A stretch of 56,570 bases of DNA from Bacteroidales bacterium (GCA_016744655.1 JADGDY010000010.1:1-56570); one strand, 5' to 3'; counted from the stretch's first letter, positions 1-9,072 are shown. Notes: generated from the sequence alone by a model not told the origin. Translations and numbers: made by a program.

Positions 1-1
1 T

Positions 2-160
2 ACGAGTATTTTAGGTCAACAAGTATACGAGCAACCCCTGCGAAAAGCCCAAACTGAGCAAAGCATCATGCTTAAAGATTGGCAAGAAGGTTTGTATTTG
101 GTGCAGGTTATTGCCAATGGTAAGGTGGTTGGTTTGGGGCGCTTTTTGAAGATCAATTAG
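2..160 (+). CDS. C-terminal fragment of a T9SS type A sorting-domain protein
   Basis: The first codons of the window read in frame to a TAG at 158-160, giving the last 52 residues of a protein that starts outside the window. The pattern LKDWQEGLYLVQVIANGKVV followed by a short basic tail is the final beta-strand pair of the Por secretion C-terminal sorting domain (type A). That domain directs export across the outer membrane by type IX secretion and is cleaved on arrival. The body of the protein is not visible, so its function is unknown. The fragment tells us the organism has T9SS cargo and is therefore a Bacteroidota member. Confidence 0.8.
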   Translation, partial: TSILGQQVYEQPLRKAQTEQSIMLKDWQEGLYLVQVIANGKVVGLGRFLKIN

Positions 161-206
161 TTTGGAAAGCTGTTTCTTTTTTAATTCTTAAATCCATGAT
201 GAATTG

Positions 207-214
207 TATTTTTG
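207..214 (+). promoter_or_regulatory. Bacteroidota-type -7 promoter element before dtd
   Basis: TATTTTTG matches the Bacteroidota -7 consensus TAnnTTTG and lies 30 nt before the dtd start. No clear -33 TTG is seen at normal spacing. Confidence 0.5.
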
Positions 215-243
215 CACTTTCAAAATAATTATAATAGACAATA

Positions 244-696
244 ATGAGAGTTCTAATTCAAAGAGTTTCAGAAGCATCAGTAAAAATAGATGAGCAAATA
301 AAATCACAGATCGATAAAGGCTTATTGGTTTTATTGGGAATAGAAAATGAGGATGGCCCAGAAGACATCAAATGGTTAGTTGAAAAAATCCTCAAGCTTA
401 GAATATTCGATGATGAAGCTGGAGTGATGAACCTTTCCATAAAGGATATTAAGGGTGAAATATTATTGATCAGCCAATTTACCCTCCATGCCAGTACTAG
501 AAAAGGGGCCAGACCAAGTTATATAAAAGCTGCACGCCCCGAGGTGGCTATTCCGTTATACGAATCTTTCATCAAAACTATGGAAGAAAAAGTAGGTGGC
601 AAGATAGGGACAGGTGAGTTTGGGGCAGACATGAAAGTGAGCCTAACTAACGATGGACCAGTAACAATATGGATGGATTCTAAAAGTAAAGAATAG
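244..696 (+). CDS. dtd: D-aminoacyl-tRNA deacylase
   Basis: This enzyme hydrolyses D-amino acids (and misacylated glycine) from tRNA in the cytoplasm, a chiral proofreading step in translation. At 150 residues it has the normal length of the DTD family. The two family signatures are visible: SQFTL at residues 77-81, and NDGPV around 137-141, whose Gly-Pro is the cis-Pro chirality selector. The start ATG follows a TAnnTTTG promoter element by about 30 nt. It stands alone, with a lipoprotein gene about 90 nt downstream and no visible functional link. Confidence 0.97.
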   Translation: MRVLIQRVSEASVKIDEQIKSQIDKGLLVLLGIENEDGPEDIKWLVEKILKLRIFDDEAGVMNLSIKDIKGEILLISQFTLHASTRKGARPSYIKAARPEVAIPLYESFIKTMEEKVGGKIGTGEFGADMKVSLTNDGPVTIWMDSKSKE

Positions 697-786
697 CTAT
701 TTATATGTTAAAACTTGATTAATTACATGGAAATTACTTATTTTCGTCTCGTTATTAAGATTATTAAATCCAAAAATTATATACCT

Positions 787-1353
787 ATGAAAAAATTATC
801 ATCATTATTTGTTGTTGCTATACTTGTTTTTGCAGGAACATTTACATCTTGCGAAAAAGTTGCAGAAGAAATCCAAAATTCTGTTGAAGTAACCGTTTAT
901 ACTGACCTTGAAGCTCCATTTACTGCGGTTCCGGATGCTACTAAATCAGCTGATGAAGGAAGTGCTAACTTTAGTTCTACTTCAGTGATCGATATTTCTA
1001 ATAATGCTGATTTATCTGATTATTTAGAAAATATTAAAAGTATAGAAATTACTAAGATTAAGGTGATGGTAACCAGTACAACTCCATCAGATCTAGTTCT
1101 TGAAAGTGGTACATTCTCAATCACAGATAATGTAAGTGGTAGTAGTTTTGCGTTCTCAACTCCAGCTGATATGCCTATCACAGTAGGTTCTCAGTTTGAA
1201 GTAGGTAGCGATGCTCCGGGATGGGATACTGTAAATAGTATTATTGCTTCAATGAATGCGTCTACTATTTCTGCAGTTGGAACTATCAATAACGATACTT
1301 TCGAAGTTGGATTCGTTTATATGGTTTCTGTTAAAGTGGTTGCGAAACCATAA
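787..1353 (+). CDS. putative exported lipoprotein, unknown function
   Basis: The 188-residue product begins MKKLSSLFVVAILVFAGTF and continues to TSCEKVAEE, a signal peptide ending in a lipobox-like TSC, so it is probably lipidated. An upstream in-frame ATG at 715 would add 24 residues with no signal-peptide character, so 787 is preferred. The mature part is Ser/Thr/Asp-rich and beta-rich, without cysteines or a known catalytic motif. I do not recognise the family. It is followed directly by a strong intrinsic terminator shared with the convergent tdk gene. Confidence 0.75.
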   Translation: MKKLSSLFVVAILVFAGTFTSCEKVAEEIQNSVEVTVYTDLEAPFTAVPDATKSADEGSANFSSTSVIDISNNADLSDYLENIKSIEITKIKVMVTSTTPSDLVLESGTFSITDNVSGSSFAFSTPADMPITVGSQFEVGSDAPGWDTVNSIIASMNASTISAVGTINNDTFEVGFVYMVSVKVVAKP

Positions 1354-1375
1354 TTCCATTCAAAAAAAGATATGG

Positions 1376-1406
1376 GCCTGAATCTTTTCGATTCAGGCTT
1401 TTTTTT
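1376..1406 (+). terminator. intrinsic terminator after the lipoprotein gene
   Basis: GCCTGAATC and GATTCAGGC form a perfect 9-bp stem with a 5-nt loop, followed by eight T residues. It lies between the convergent lipoprotein and tdk genes. An A-rich stretch before the stem means it could also end tdk transcription. Confidence 0.9.
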
Positions 1407-1986
1407 ATGCTAGAGAATTAGCTTTGTTATAACAAGGTCGACATAATGGTTCATAGCTTTCAGTTTCTCCTAAAACTACCAAGTCATCGCCTTGAATAGT
1501 CCTATGTGAATATTGTGCCAGATTACCGCATTTAATACAAATGGCATGAACTTTAGTTACATATTCAGCGGTAGCCATTAGATGTGGAATTGGACCAAAT
1601 GGTTTTGCTTGAAAATCCATATCTAGTCCGGCTACTATAACTCGTATACCTTTGTTGGCTAATTGATTACAGACAGATCCAAGTTGATTATCAAAAAACT
1701 GAGCCTCATCAATACCCACTACATCAACATCGTGAGCATAAAGCAGAATTTGTTCTGCGCTATCAATAGGAGTACTTTTTATACTGTTTTCATTATGCGA
1801 TACCACATCCTCCTCATCGTATCGTACATCTATTCCTGGTTTAAAGATTTCTACTTTAAGTTTGGCAATTTTTGCTCTATTGAGTCTTCTAATGAGCTCT
1901 TCAGTTTTTCCAGAAAACATGGACCCCACTATTACTTCTACCCAACCTAGCTTATCACCATTATATTTTTTTTGTTCTAGAAACAT
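1405..1986 (-). CDS. tdk: thymidine kinase (type II)
   Basis: Phosphorylates thymidine with ATP in the pyrimidine salvage pathway, in the cytoplasm. The 193-residue protein shows the P-loop [15 protein letters not shown] near residues 21-35 and the Walker B-like DEAQFFD near 94. The two Cys pairs of the structural zinc site (CIKCG near 150 and CRPC near 182) are also present. All of these are diagnostic of the tetrameric bacterial/human TK1-like family. It is transcribed alone, convergent with the upstream lipoprotein and divergent from the coiled-coil protein gene at 2200. Confidence 0.97.
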   Translation of the reverse strand: MFLEQKKYNGDKLGWVEVIVGSMFSGKTEELIRRLNRAKIAKLKVEIFKPGIDVRYDEEDVVSHNENSIKSTPIDSAEQILLYAHDVDVVGIDEAQFFDNQLGSVCNQLANKGIRVIVAGLDMDFQAKPFGPIPHLMATAEYVTKVHAICIKCGNLAQYSHRTIQGDDLVVLGETESYEPLCRPCYNKANSLA

Positions 1987-2199
1987 GATGTATAGTTTTT
2001 CAAATATTTGATTATGAGAATAGTAATAGGTTTTTTATCAACAATAAGAATTTAATAATATACTTGCATACAATAAAAAGCGCCAATAAATCATTATATC
2101 TTTAAGCTGATTAAATGAAAAATCAAAAACCTAGAAACAGAAAACAAATTTAATCAACTTCAAGATTAATCCAATCCATTCTTTAAAAAAAGGTAGAAT

Positions 2200-3027
2200 A
2201 TGAAATTCAATTTAATGAAAGAAGAAATAACAGCCATGTTAACCAGTCTTACTGAACAGTTTGCAACAATGGATGATCATCAAGGTAGAATTCCTCATAT
2301 TGAAATGGATATTTTCATGAGAAATATTCAAAAGCTTTATGAAGATACTGGATATTTAAAAAAGCTGAATGAAAATTCCGAAGTTTCTATAACTATAAAA
2401 AAAGACAATGCTGTTGAACAAACAGAATTTCCTAAAGCTGAATCTTCTATGGAAAAGGAGGTGGAAATCGTTGCAAAACCCCAAATAGAGGAGTCCATTG
2501 AAGAAGATCTTTCAGTAATTGATGAGGTTGAGAATTTATCTGAAGAGAAGGAAGAAATATATGTTGTCCAAGAGGAACAAGTGGTGCAAGTGGCTCCAAT
2601 TGAAGAGCAAGTTGAAATAACTGCAGAGAAAGAGATTGTTTTAGATGAAATAGTTGAGCAACCTAATGTGGAGAGTGATTTGTTCAGTCAAGTGAAAGCT
2701 AGCCCTGAAATATCTGATCTCAACAAAAAGCTTGCCGATGCCAGAAATACTCATTCAATAGTAGAGAAACTTCAAAACAATAGAATTGAAAACTTGAAGT
2801 CGGTTATTGGAATCAATGATAAGTTTTATTTTATCAATGAATTATTTGGCGGCAATACTCAAAAATATGAAGACATTATTTACACTTTAAATAACTTCAA
2901 AAAGCTCGACGATGCCATGCAGTATTTTAGTACTTTAAAATATCGTTTTAATTGGGATGAAGAATCTGAGCCTTTTGCAAAATTGGTAAATATGCTGGAA
3001 CGTAAATTTAATTTAGTAGATGCATAA
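2200..3027 (+). CDS. conserved hypothetical protein with acidic linker
   Basis: The 275-residue protein has three parts. The N-terminal ~65 residues are helical. Residues ~70-165 form a very Glu/Val-rich low-complexity linker. The C-terminal ~90 residues begin VIGINDKFYFINELFGG and continue with YEDIIYTLNNFKKLDDAMQY. The C-terminal block resembles short helical modules in many Bacteroidota hypothetical proteins, but I cannot name a function. No signal peptide or membrane segment is seen, so it is probably cytoplasmic. Its stop codon overlaps the start of the M28 peptidase gene by 8 nt, so the two are probably co-translated. Confidence 0.75.
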   Translation: MKFNLMKEEITAMLTSLTEQFATMDDHQGRIPHIEMDIFMRNIQKLYEDTGYLKKLNENSEVSITIKKDNAVEQTEFPKAESSMEKEVEIVAKPQIEESIEEDLSVIDEVENLSEEKEEIYVVQEEQVVQVAPIEEQVEITAEKEIVLDEIVEQPNVESDLFSQVKASPEISDLNKKLADARNTHSIVEKLQNNRIENLKSVIGINDKFYFINELFGGNTQKYEDIIYTLNNFKKLDDAMQYFSTLKYRFNWDEESEPFAKLVNMLERKFNLVDA

Positions 3028-4258
3028 GTCAGAAAAGATAATAAAAAGCTTCATGATGATTTTGCTCACATGGAGCTTTTTTACTTTACAAGCTCAGGAT
3101 AGAATAGCTGTTGAACGGCATTTAAAAAAACTCACTTCCAATTCTTTTGCGGGTAGAGGATATGTAAACAATGGAGATGCAAAAGCTGCCAAATATATTG
3201 CCAAACAATTTAAAAAGTATCAATTAGAAACTATAAATGGTAGTTATTTTCAGAACTATAGTTTTGGAATCAATACTTTCCCTAATCCCATTTCACTGTC
3301 CATTAATCAACAAGAATTAGTCGCTGGAACAGATTTTGTAGTTGGTGCTTCCTCTATATCCACTATTGGAGATTTTGAAGTTAAATACCTGCCACTTTCG
3401 GAGGAGGATAAGAAAAGTGATTTAAGTAAGACATTTTTGGTGGGAAATAAGTCCCATAAAGAGTTTTTAAAAGCAAATATTTATCAAGCCAAAGGATTCC
3501 TTTATTTAGAAGAAAAGCAACCCATTTGGAGTGTTTATTCTGGTAGAGATACCTCATCATATATTGTTTTAAAAGTAAATGATGAGATATTAAAAGATAG
3601 TGTAAGAAGTTTAAGCCTGAACGTGGAAAGCTTATACCAATCAGATTATCAAACACAAAATGTTTGGGGTTTTGTGGAAGGAAAAAAACACAAAGACAGC
3701 ATCATTATAATTGGAGCCCATTACGATCATCTAGGTATGATGGGCCAAGTTATGTATAGAGGTGCCAATGATAATGCCAGTGGAACTGTTATGGTGATGG
3801 ACTTGGCCAAATATTTTTCGCAAGCTGAGAATAAACCAGATTACTCCATTGTATTTGCTCTATTTAGTGGAGAGGAAGCCGGACTAATGGGAAGTACATA
3901 TATGGTTGAGAATTTCCCTTATGATTTGAGGAAGGTGAAGATGATGATTAATCTAGATATGATTGCAACTGGTAGCGCAGGAATAACAGTGGTGAATGGA
4001 AAAACAGTAGCTCGAGTTTTTAATAGAATGGAGGAGGTTAATAATGAAAATAGTTATTTGAAAGAAGTAAAAGCGCGTGGAGAAAGCTGTAATAGTGACC
4101 ACTGTCCATTTTACGAAAAAGGAATTGACGCTGTTTTTATTTATACCAGAGGTCCAGAGGCTACAGCATATCATATACCCGAAGACCATTATCAAAGCTT
4201 GCCATTAACCGAATTCGATGATTTGTTTCTCTTGTTGAGAGATATTATAAAAGAATAG
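3020..4258 (+). CDS. M28-family zinc peptidase, exported
   Basis: A 412-residue secreted metallopeptidase of the M28 (aminopeptidase Y/Q-like) family, expected to trim peptides in the periplasm or at the cell surface. After a signal peptide (FMMILLTWSFFTLQAQ) the metal ligands and catalytic residues are in the usual order: GAHYDHLG near residue 234, RGANDNASG near 248, FSGEEAGLMGS near 283, NLDMI near 311, and a final His in YHIPEDHY near 390. The start overlaps the end of the preceding coiled-coil gene by 8 nt. The substrate cannot be predicted. Confidence 0.92.
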   Translation: MHKSEKIIKSFMMILLTWSFFTLQAQDRIAVERHLKKLTSNSFAGRGYVNNGDAKAAKYIAKQFKKYQLETINGSYFQNYSFGINTFPNPISLSINQQELVAGTDFVVGASSISTIGDFEVKYLPLSEEDKKSDLSKTFLVGNKSHKEFLKANIYQAKGFLYLEEKQPIWSVYSGRDTSSYIVLKVNDEILKDSVRSLSLNVESLYQSDYQTQNVWGFVEGKKHKDSIIIIGAHYDHLGMMGQVMYRGANDNASGTVMVMDLAKYFSQAENKPDYSIVFALFSGEEAGLMGSTYMVENFPYDLRKVKMMINLDMIATGSAGITVVNGKTVARVFNRMEEVNNENSYLKEVKARGESCNSDHCPFYEKGIDAVFIYTRGPEATAYHIPEDHYQSLPLTEFDDLFLLLRDIIKE

Positions 4259-4338
4259 AATAATTCGATTAATATATTGAATACATACCGTTAATAACTA
4301 TTTTTGTCATACAATATACTAGATAACACAATCAGACT

Positions 4339-5289
4339 ATGAAAAACTTAGCCTATTTACTTGTTCTACTATTAATACTTCCATCTTGTATAAAGGATGA
4401 AGATGAAGCCCCTGATACTTCCAATTTACCCAAAAGAATTAAAACGGCTATACTTTCTGAATATAATGTGGAAAGTCAGAGGATTGACTATTATTATTCA
4501 TATGATAAAGTAATAAAAGCTGAACGATATGCTAAAAGCAGTACCACAGGTGAGTGGGAAATGGTAAATGAGTTAAATTACGAATATGATCTTCCAAATG
4601 TTACGCTAACGATAAACTATAATCTTTTGGGAACATGGACCACTACTGCAAAGGTTGAGTATGTAATAGAGGAAGGTAAGATTATTGAAATGAATGATTA
4701 CACCAATTTTTATGATACTTGGAGACATGATGTTTCTACATCATATGTATACACTAATAGCCTTCTTGATTCTTATATTCAGGAGACATTGAGTCAAGAT
4801 ACCGTTTCTTATGCAACAAAATGGGATTATACATATTCAGGTGATAACCCTATTGAAGCCACAAAATACTATCTTGTTAATGGAAATTGGATAATGAATG
4901 AATACCTAAGTTGGGGTATTGGACTTGGTGATACAGAGGACTATATGATCTTTGGTTTTGATGCAGATAGTATTGCAAGTTCAGAAATTCGAGTATCAAT
5001 GACAGGAAATAAAATCACTAAAAAAGAAACCTCATTAGCAGATATAGCTGGTGGGGCAATTGAATTGTTTAAGACTGAAACATTCACATATTTCCAAGAC
5101 GAATATTTGTTGTATAGTGATGAACAAACCGAATTCCAGTTTCAACACGTAGACTACTATTACGAAAATGCCGAAGGCAATATTTCATGGTTTGATAATC
5201 CTCAAGACGAATTAGAAGCTAGTCCACGACCCAAAGCAAATGATATTGTTAAGCAGGTAATAAAACTTGCTGAAAAAGGAAGGCCATAG
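4339..5289 (+). CDS. putative surface lipoprotein, YD-like repeat character
   Basis: The 316-residue product starts MKNLAYLLVLLLILPSC, a clear lipoprotein signal with lipobox LPSC, then an acidic spacer. The mature part is rich in aromatic residues arranged as repeating beta-hairpins (patterns such as NELNYEYDLPN, KVEYVIEEGKI and SYVYTNSLL). This resembles Bacteroidota lipoproteins built of YD/RHS-like beta-strands. No catalytic motif is visible. The gene stands alone between the peptidase and the adenosyltransferase, and its function is unknown. Confidence 0.75.
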   Translation: MKNLAYLLVLLLILPSCIKDEDEAPDTSNLPKRIKTAILSEYNVESQRIDYYYSYDKVIKAERYAKSSTTGEWEMVNELNYEYDLPNVTLTINYNLLGTWTTTAKVEYVIEEGKIIEMNDYTNFYDTWRHDVSTSYVYTNSLLDSYIQETLSQDTVSYATKWDYTYSGDNPIEATKYYLVNGNWIMNEYLSWGIGLGDTEDYMIFGFDADSIASSEIRVSMTGNKITKKETSLADIAGGAIELFKTETFTYFQDEYLLYSDEQTEFQFQHVDYYYENAEGNISWFDNPQDELEASPRPKANDIVKQVIKLAEKGRP

Positions 5290-5350
5290 AGAATGCCGTA
5301 AGAAAACTCGTTAAAGAATTGCGAATTTTATTTCTACTCTGTAAATCTTG

Positions 5351-5358
5351 TAATTTTG
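5351..5358 (+). promoter_or_regulatory. -7 promoter element before the adenosyltransferase
   Basis: TAATTTTG fits TAnnTTTG and ends 20 nt before the ATG at 5378. A -33 element at the expected distance is not clear. Confidence 0.45.
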
Positions 5359-5377
5359 TATTTCTAAAACGACGAAA

Positions 5378-5932
5378 ATGGAGTGGAAAATATATACAAA
5401 GCAAGGTGATAAAGGTCAGACTTCTTTAATTGGGGGAACTAGAGTGCCAAAATACGACGATAGAGTTGAGGCTTATGGCACCATTGATGAGCTTAAGAGC
5501 TATATCGGAATCATCAGAGATCTGAGTGAAGACCAGCAAATCAAAGAATTATTGCTTGTAGTTCAAGAACGACTTTTTACTGCTGAAAGTAGGGTGGCAG
5601 TAGATTCTGGGGAGGCCTTAAAGAAAATGCCAGAGCTATTCGAAAAAGACATCAAACTTTTAGAGGATAAAATTGATGAGATGAACGAGTCATTACCAGA
5701 CCTAAGCTCTTTTATACTTCCAAGTGGTCATATTTTGGCTTCCCATGCTCATGTGGCGCGAACCATTTGTAGACGAGCAGAAAGAATTACCCTAAAAGCA
5801 TTTCCTGAAGGAAATGTAGATCCTTTAGTTTTAAAATACCTTAATAGAATGTCCGATTTTCTATTTGTATTAGCCAGGAAATTTGCCAATGAATTAGGTA
5901 GTGGCGATGTAAAATGGGAACCGAAGGTGTAG
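5378..5932 (+). CDS. ATP:cob(I)alamin adenosyltransferase, PduO type
   Basis: Transfers the adenosyl group of ATP to cob(I)alamin to make adenosylcobalamin in the cytoplasm. The 184-residue length is normal for PduO-type enzymes. The N-terminal ATP-binding signature YTKQGDKGQTSLIGG (residues 6-20) and the helix motif HVARTICRRAER (about 126-137) with its catalytic Arg residues are intact. No B12 biosynthesis gene or riboswitch lies nearby, so it probably serves salvaged cobalamin for an enzyme encoded elsewhere. Confidence 0.95.
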   Translation: MEWKIYTKQGDKGQTSLIGGTRVPKYDDRVEAYGTIDELKSYIGIIRDLSEDQQIKELLLVVQERLFTAESRVAVDSGEALKKMPELFEKDIKLLEDKIDEMNESLPDLSSFILPSGHILASHAHVARTICRRAERITLKAFPEGNVDPLVLKYLNRMSDFLFVLARKFANELGSGDVKWEPKV

Positions 5933-6049
5933 ATGGTTTAGAGGTTTAAGTGTTTGGAAATTAAGATAATGAGGGGATAGGATGTTTTGAAATTGGGTTG
6001 GTTTTAGCCAATAGCCAACAGCTAAATCTATAGATTATTTTCATTTCTG

Positions 6050-6078
6050 TTGTATGTTTCAATTTAAGATTAAATTTG
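6050..6078 (+). promoter_or_regulatory. promoter before pssA
   Basis: TTG at 6050-6052 and TAAATTTG at 6071-6078 are separated by 18 nt, close to the Bacteroidota -33/-7 arrangement. They lie 24 nt before the pssA start. Confidence 0.55.
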
Positions 6079-6102
6079 TGCTGATATTTACGTGCAGCTG
6101 AT

Positions 6103-6804
6103 ATGAAAAAACACATTCCTAATATAATCACCTCTTTTAATCTCTTGTGTGGGATTCTATCCATCTATTTTAGTTTTCATGGTCAGCTACAATTGGCTGC
6201 CATATTTATGGCATTGGGTGCTTTTTTCGATTTTTTCGATGGAATGGCTGCAAGAGCTTTGGGAGTTAAATCGGAGATGGGAAAACAAATGGATAGCTTG
6301 GCCGACATGGTCAGCTTTGGATTAGCACCTGGATTTATCGTTTTTCATTTAATGCTCGATAGTCATACATTACCAAATATTACATTTGGAAGTGTATATA
6401 TAGCGCCTTTCCTTGCTTTTATCATTCCTGTTTTGTCTGCTTTTAGATTAGCCAAATTTAATATAGATACGCGACAAACAGATAGCTTTATAGGCCTACC
6501 AACACCAGCTCTTTCTTTATTTGTTGGAGCTTTACCATTTTTAATTACTGGTAATTGGAGCATGCAAGTCCAATGGCTCAATAATTACTATGTTTTGCTT
6601 GTGCTCTCCTTTGGCTTGTCCTTACTATTGGTTGCTGAACTTCCTCTTTTTAGTTTGAAATTTAAAAACCTTTCTTGGAAAGACAATGCACTTCGTTTTA
6701 TCTTTCTTGGAGTGTGTATTGCTTCCTTAGCCCTCCTCCAAATTGGAGCCTTCCCCTTTATTATTATTTTCTATGTTTTACTGTCTTTACTCAGTAAGAA
6801 ATAG
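6103..6804 (+). CDS. pssA: CDP-diacylglycerol--serine O-phosphatidyltransferase
   Basis: Makes phosphatidylserine from CDP-diacylglycerol and serine in the inner membrane, the first step to phosphatidylethanolamine. The CDP-alcohol phosphatidyltransferase signature DG-x2-AR-x8-G-x3-D-x3-D is complete (D46, G47, A50, R51, G60, D64, D68). The 233-residue protein has about seven to eight membrane segments. Phosphatidylserine decarboxylase is not adjacent. Identity as PssA rather than another CDP-alcohol transferase rests on overall Bacteroidota PssA resemblance, including MKKHIPNIITSFNLLCG. Confidence 0.93.
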   Translation: MKKHIPNIITSFNLLCGILSIYFSFHGQLQLAAIFMALGAFFDFFDGMAARALGVKSEMGKQMDSLADMVSFGLAPGFIVFHLMLDSHTLPNITFGSVYIAPFLAFIIPVLSAFRLAKFNIDTRQTDSFIGLPTPALSLFVGALPFLITGNWSMQVQWLNNYYVLLVLSFGLSLLLVAELPLFSLKFKNLSWKDNALRFIFLGVCIASLALLQIGAFPFIIIFYVLLSLLSKK

Positions 6805-6927
6805 ATGTTTAGGTGTTGTTTGGGTAAAAAGGAATCTATGCCTCAGGGTAATACTTAGGCTTATGAATAAAGCTTATAAATAATTCCAATTTTCATTGCT
6901 AATTGATTAACAGGGAGGCTTGAATCT

Positions 6928-6935
6928 TACATTTG
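6928..6935 (+). promoter_or_regulatory. -7 promoter element before the ammonium channel gene
   Basis: TACATTTG fits TAnnTTTG and lies 22 nt before the ATG. A TTG at 6903-6905, 22 nt further upstream, is a possible -33 element. Confidence 0.5.
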
Positions 6936-6957
6936 CCGCCTTAATAAATCAAATCAC

Positions 6958-8109
6958 ATGAAGAAAACTTTGTTTAATGCTATTGCTGTGCTCGTACTTT
7001 TGGTCGGCTCAGCCTCAAGTGCTTTTGCACTGGATTTTAAAAGTTCTGGAATTACTGAAGTTCTAGAAGTCCAACAGTATAATAGAGCCATACATATTAT
7101 GGCTATGCTTCTTATTGGTTTCGGCTTTTTAATGGTTTTTGTAAAAAACTATGGAAAGTCGGCACTTACAGCAACCTTCCTATTGGTGAGTGTTTCTTTA
7201 CCCATGTATTTGGCTATTAGTAGCCTTAGTTTTTTTGGAGAAAAGAGTGAAATTGAGCATTTTATTTTGGCCGAATTTGGCGCTGCCAGTTTGTTAATTG
7301 CTGCAGGTGCTTTGTTAGGTAGGCTCAAGATGTATCAATACATGATTTTAGGTTTGCTATTTATTCCTTTCTACATCCTTAACGAAGTAGTGGTTCTTGA
7401 TGATCATTTCCATTTTGTTGGTACAATTGCAGATACAGGTGGGTCTATTATTATTCATGCCTTTGGTGCTATCTTTGGTATAGCTGCTGCGGTTTCTTTA
7501 TCTACTCCACATCAAAGAGAAATTCCAATTGAAGCCGATGCTACTTCTGATAGATATTCTCTATTAGGTTCTATGGTACTTTGGGTATTTTGGCCAAGTT
7601 TCTGTGCTGCTTTGGTTCCTGCTGCTGCTATTCCAGCAACTGTGGTTAATGTGTTTATTGCACTTTGTGGTTCCACTGTGGCTACATATATTGCTTCGGT
7701 TTCTATTAGAGGAAAAATTAATGCTGCCGATATCGCCAATGCTGCTTTAGCAGGTGGTGTGGCTATTGGAGCAACTTGTGACCATGCCAATCATTTTGAA
7801 GCCATGATTATTGGTTTAATTGCTGGTGTTATTTCTACTGTTGGATTTGCTTTATTACAAGAGAAGCAAGAGAAATTCCACAAAATCATTGATACTTGTG
7901 GTGTCTCTAACCTTCATGGAATCCCTGGTATATTTGGTGGTTTAGCTGCTATTGTTATTGTTGATGGATTAGATGCAAGCGCTCAGTTAAAAGCTATTGC
8001 TATCACTGTTATTATTGCCGTAGTTGCAGGATTGATTTCAGGAAAAATCATCTCTCTATTTGGTAAGCCAACCGAGATTTACAATGATGAAAATGAATTT
8101 GAAGACTAA
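6958..8109 (+). CDS. Rh-type ammonium channel (Amt/Rh family)
   Basis: A 383-residue integral membrane channel for NH3/NH4+. It starts with a signal-like segment and has about eleven membrane helices. The twin-His pore residues are visible in SIIIHAFGAIFG and VSNLHGIPGIFGG. The sequence signatures (LGSMVLWVFWPSF, DTCGVSNLHGIPG) are those of the Rhesus/Rh50 branch rather than of AmtB. Consistent with that, no glnK/PII gene is adjacent. It has its own promoter element and is followed by a strong terminator, so it is monocistronic. Confidence 0.9.
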   Translation: MKKTLFNAIAVLVLLVGSASSAFALDFKSSGITEVLEVQQYNRAIHIMAMLLIGFGFLMVFVKNYGKSALTATFLLVSVSLPMYLAISSLSFFGEKSEIEHFILAEFGAASLLIAAGALLGRLKMYQYMILGLLFIPFYILNEVVVLDDHFHFVGTIADTGGSIIIHAFGAIFGIAAAVSLSTPHQREIPIEADATSDRYSLLGSMVLWVFWPSFCAALVPAAAIPATVVNVFIALCGSTVATYIASVSIRGKINAADIANAALAGGVAIGATCDHANHFEAMIIGLIAGVISTVGFALLQEKQEKFHKIIDTCGVSNLHGIPGIFGGLAAIVIVDGLDASAQLKAIAITVIIAVVAGLISGKIISLFGKPTEIYNDENEFED

Positions 8110-8129
8110 GTCTGTTAAAAAATAATGAG

Positions 8130-8165
8130 AAGCCCTAAAGTTAACATGTCTTTAGGGCTTTTTTT
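8130..8165 (+). terminator. intrinsic terminator after the ammonium channel gene
   Basis: AGCCCTAAAG (8131-8140) pairs perfectly with CTTTAGGGCT (8150-8159) around a 9-nt loop, with a run of T residues after it. Confidence 0.9.
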
Positions 8166-8257
8166 ATTCCTAGTCAACCACTGAACAATTGTCACTCCGA
8201 AGCGTAGCGAGAAATCTTTATAATAATTAGGACGCTATTATTCCCAAATTAAGGTTT

Positions 8258-8265
8258 TATCTTTG
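8258..8265 (+). promoter_or_regulatory. -7 promoter element before the HAD gene
   Basis: TATCTTTG fits TAnnTTTG and ends 17 nt before the ATG at 8282. Confidence 0.45.
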
Positions 8266-8281
8266 CTGCAAATATTGATCA

Positions 8282-8974
8282 ATGAAAGAGCAAATTAAAG
8301 TTATAGCATTCGATGCGGATGATACCCTTTGGATAAATGAAACTTATTTTAGAGATGCTGAAGTAGAATTAGCCACAATATTATCTAGTTATGGAAGTGA
8401 AAAAGAGGTTATAGACTTTTTGTTTAAAACAGAAATTGGTAATATTCCTCTATTTGGTTATGGAATTAAAGGATTTACTCTTTCAATGATTCAATCAGCT
8501 ATTGAATTTAGCAATTATAAAATTTCAGCAAAAGAAATTGAAGCCATCATCAATATTAGCAAAGAAATGGTTGTTAAACCCGTAGTTTTACTTGAAGGAG
8601 TGGAGGAGGTTTTGAAAAATTTTCAGTCCAAAGGATATAAAATGGTAGTCGCTACAAAAGGAGATTTACTCGACCAGCAAAGAAAGTTGAAGAAGTCAAA
8701 TTTAGAATCATATTTTCATCATATTGAAGTCATGAGCGATAAACAAGAAGATGATTATTCAAGGTTAATTCAGCATCTTGATATTGAAGCCTCGGAATTC
8801 CTCATGATAGGAAATTCCATAAAATCGGATGTTCAGCCTGTTTTAAGTCTTGGTGGGCAAGCTTTTTATGTACCGTTTCATACCACATGGCAACATGAAG
8901 TAGTCGATTCTGAAATTGTTCATCCTAATATGAAATCATTTAAAAACATCAGTGAGATTCTGTCAGTACTTTAG
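8282..8974 (+). CDS. HAD-superfamily hydrolase (phosphatase-like)
   Basis: A 230-residue cytoplasmic haloacid-dehalogenase-fold phosphatase. The nucleophile motif I is FDADDTLW (Asp11, Asp13). Motif II Thr lies in VVATKGD near residue 124, and the motif III/IV region reads LMIGNSIKSDVQP near 178-190. A helical cap sits between motifs I and II, as in the phosphoglycolate phosphatase/YjjG type. The substrate is unknown. The gene has its own promoter element and no operon partner. Confidence 0.88.
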   Translation: MKEQIKVIAFDADDTLWINETYFRDAEVELATILSSYGSEKEVIDFLFKTEIGNIPLFGYGIKGFTLSMIQSAIEFSNYKISAKEIEAIINISKEMVVKPVVLLEGVEEVLKNFQSKGYKMVVATKGDLLDQQRKLKKSNLESYFHHIEVMSDKQEDDYSRLIQHLDIEASEFLMIGNSIKSDVQPVLSLGGQAFYVPFHTTWQHEVVDSEIVHPNMKSFKNISEILSVL

Positions 8975-8983
8975 GATTAGAGC

Positions 8984-9016
8984 TTGTTAAGAGTATTCTT
9001 ATTTTTCTTATATTTG
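8984..9016 (+). promoter_or_regulatory. promoter before the histidine kinase
   Basis: TTG at 8984-8986 and TATATTTG at 9009-9016 lie 22 nt apart, fitting the Bacteroidota -33/-7 form. The kinase ATG is 57 nt downstream of the -7 element. Confidence 0.45.
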
Positions 9017-9072
9017 TTTATAACACCAAAGGAATAAACAAATTAACCGAACTAATACTCTTATTAAACTAC

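Noticed and set aside
715..786. Upstream extension of the first lipoprotein gene
   Set aside because: The added residues precede a complete signal peptide starting at 787, so they are unlikely to be translated.
8185..8222. Sequence CACTCCGAAGCGTAGCGAGA downstream of the ammonium channel gene
   Set aside because: Looks like a dispersed intergenic repeat fragment, but a single copy in this window cannot support a call.
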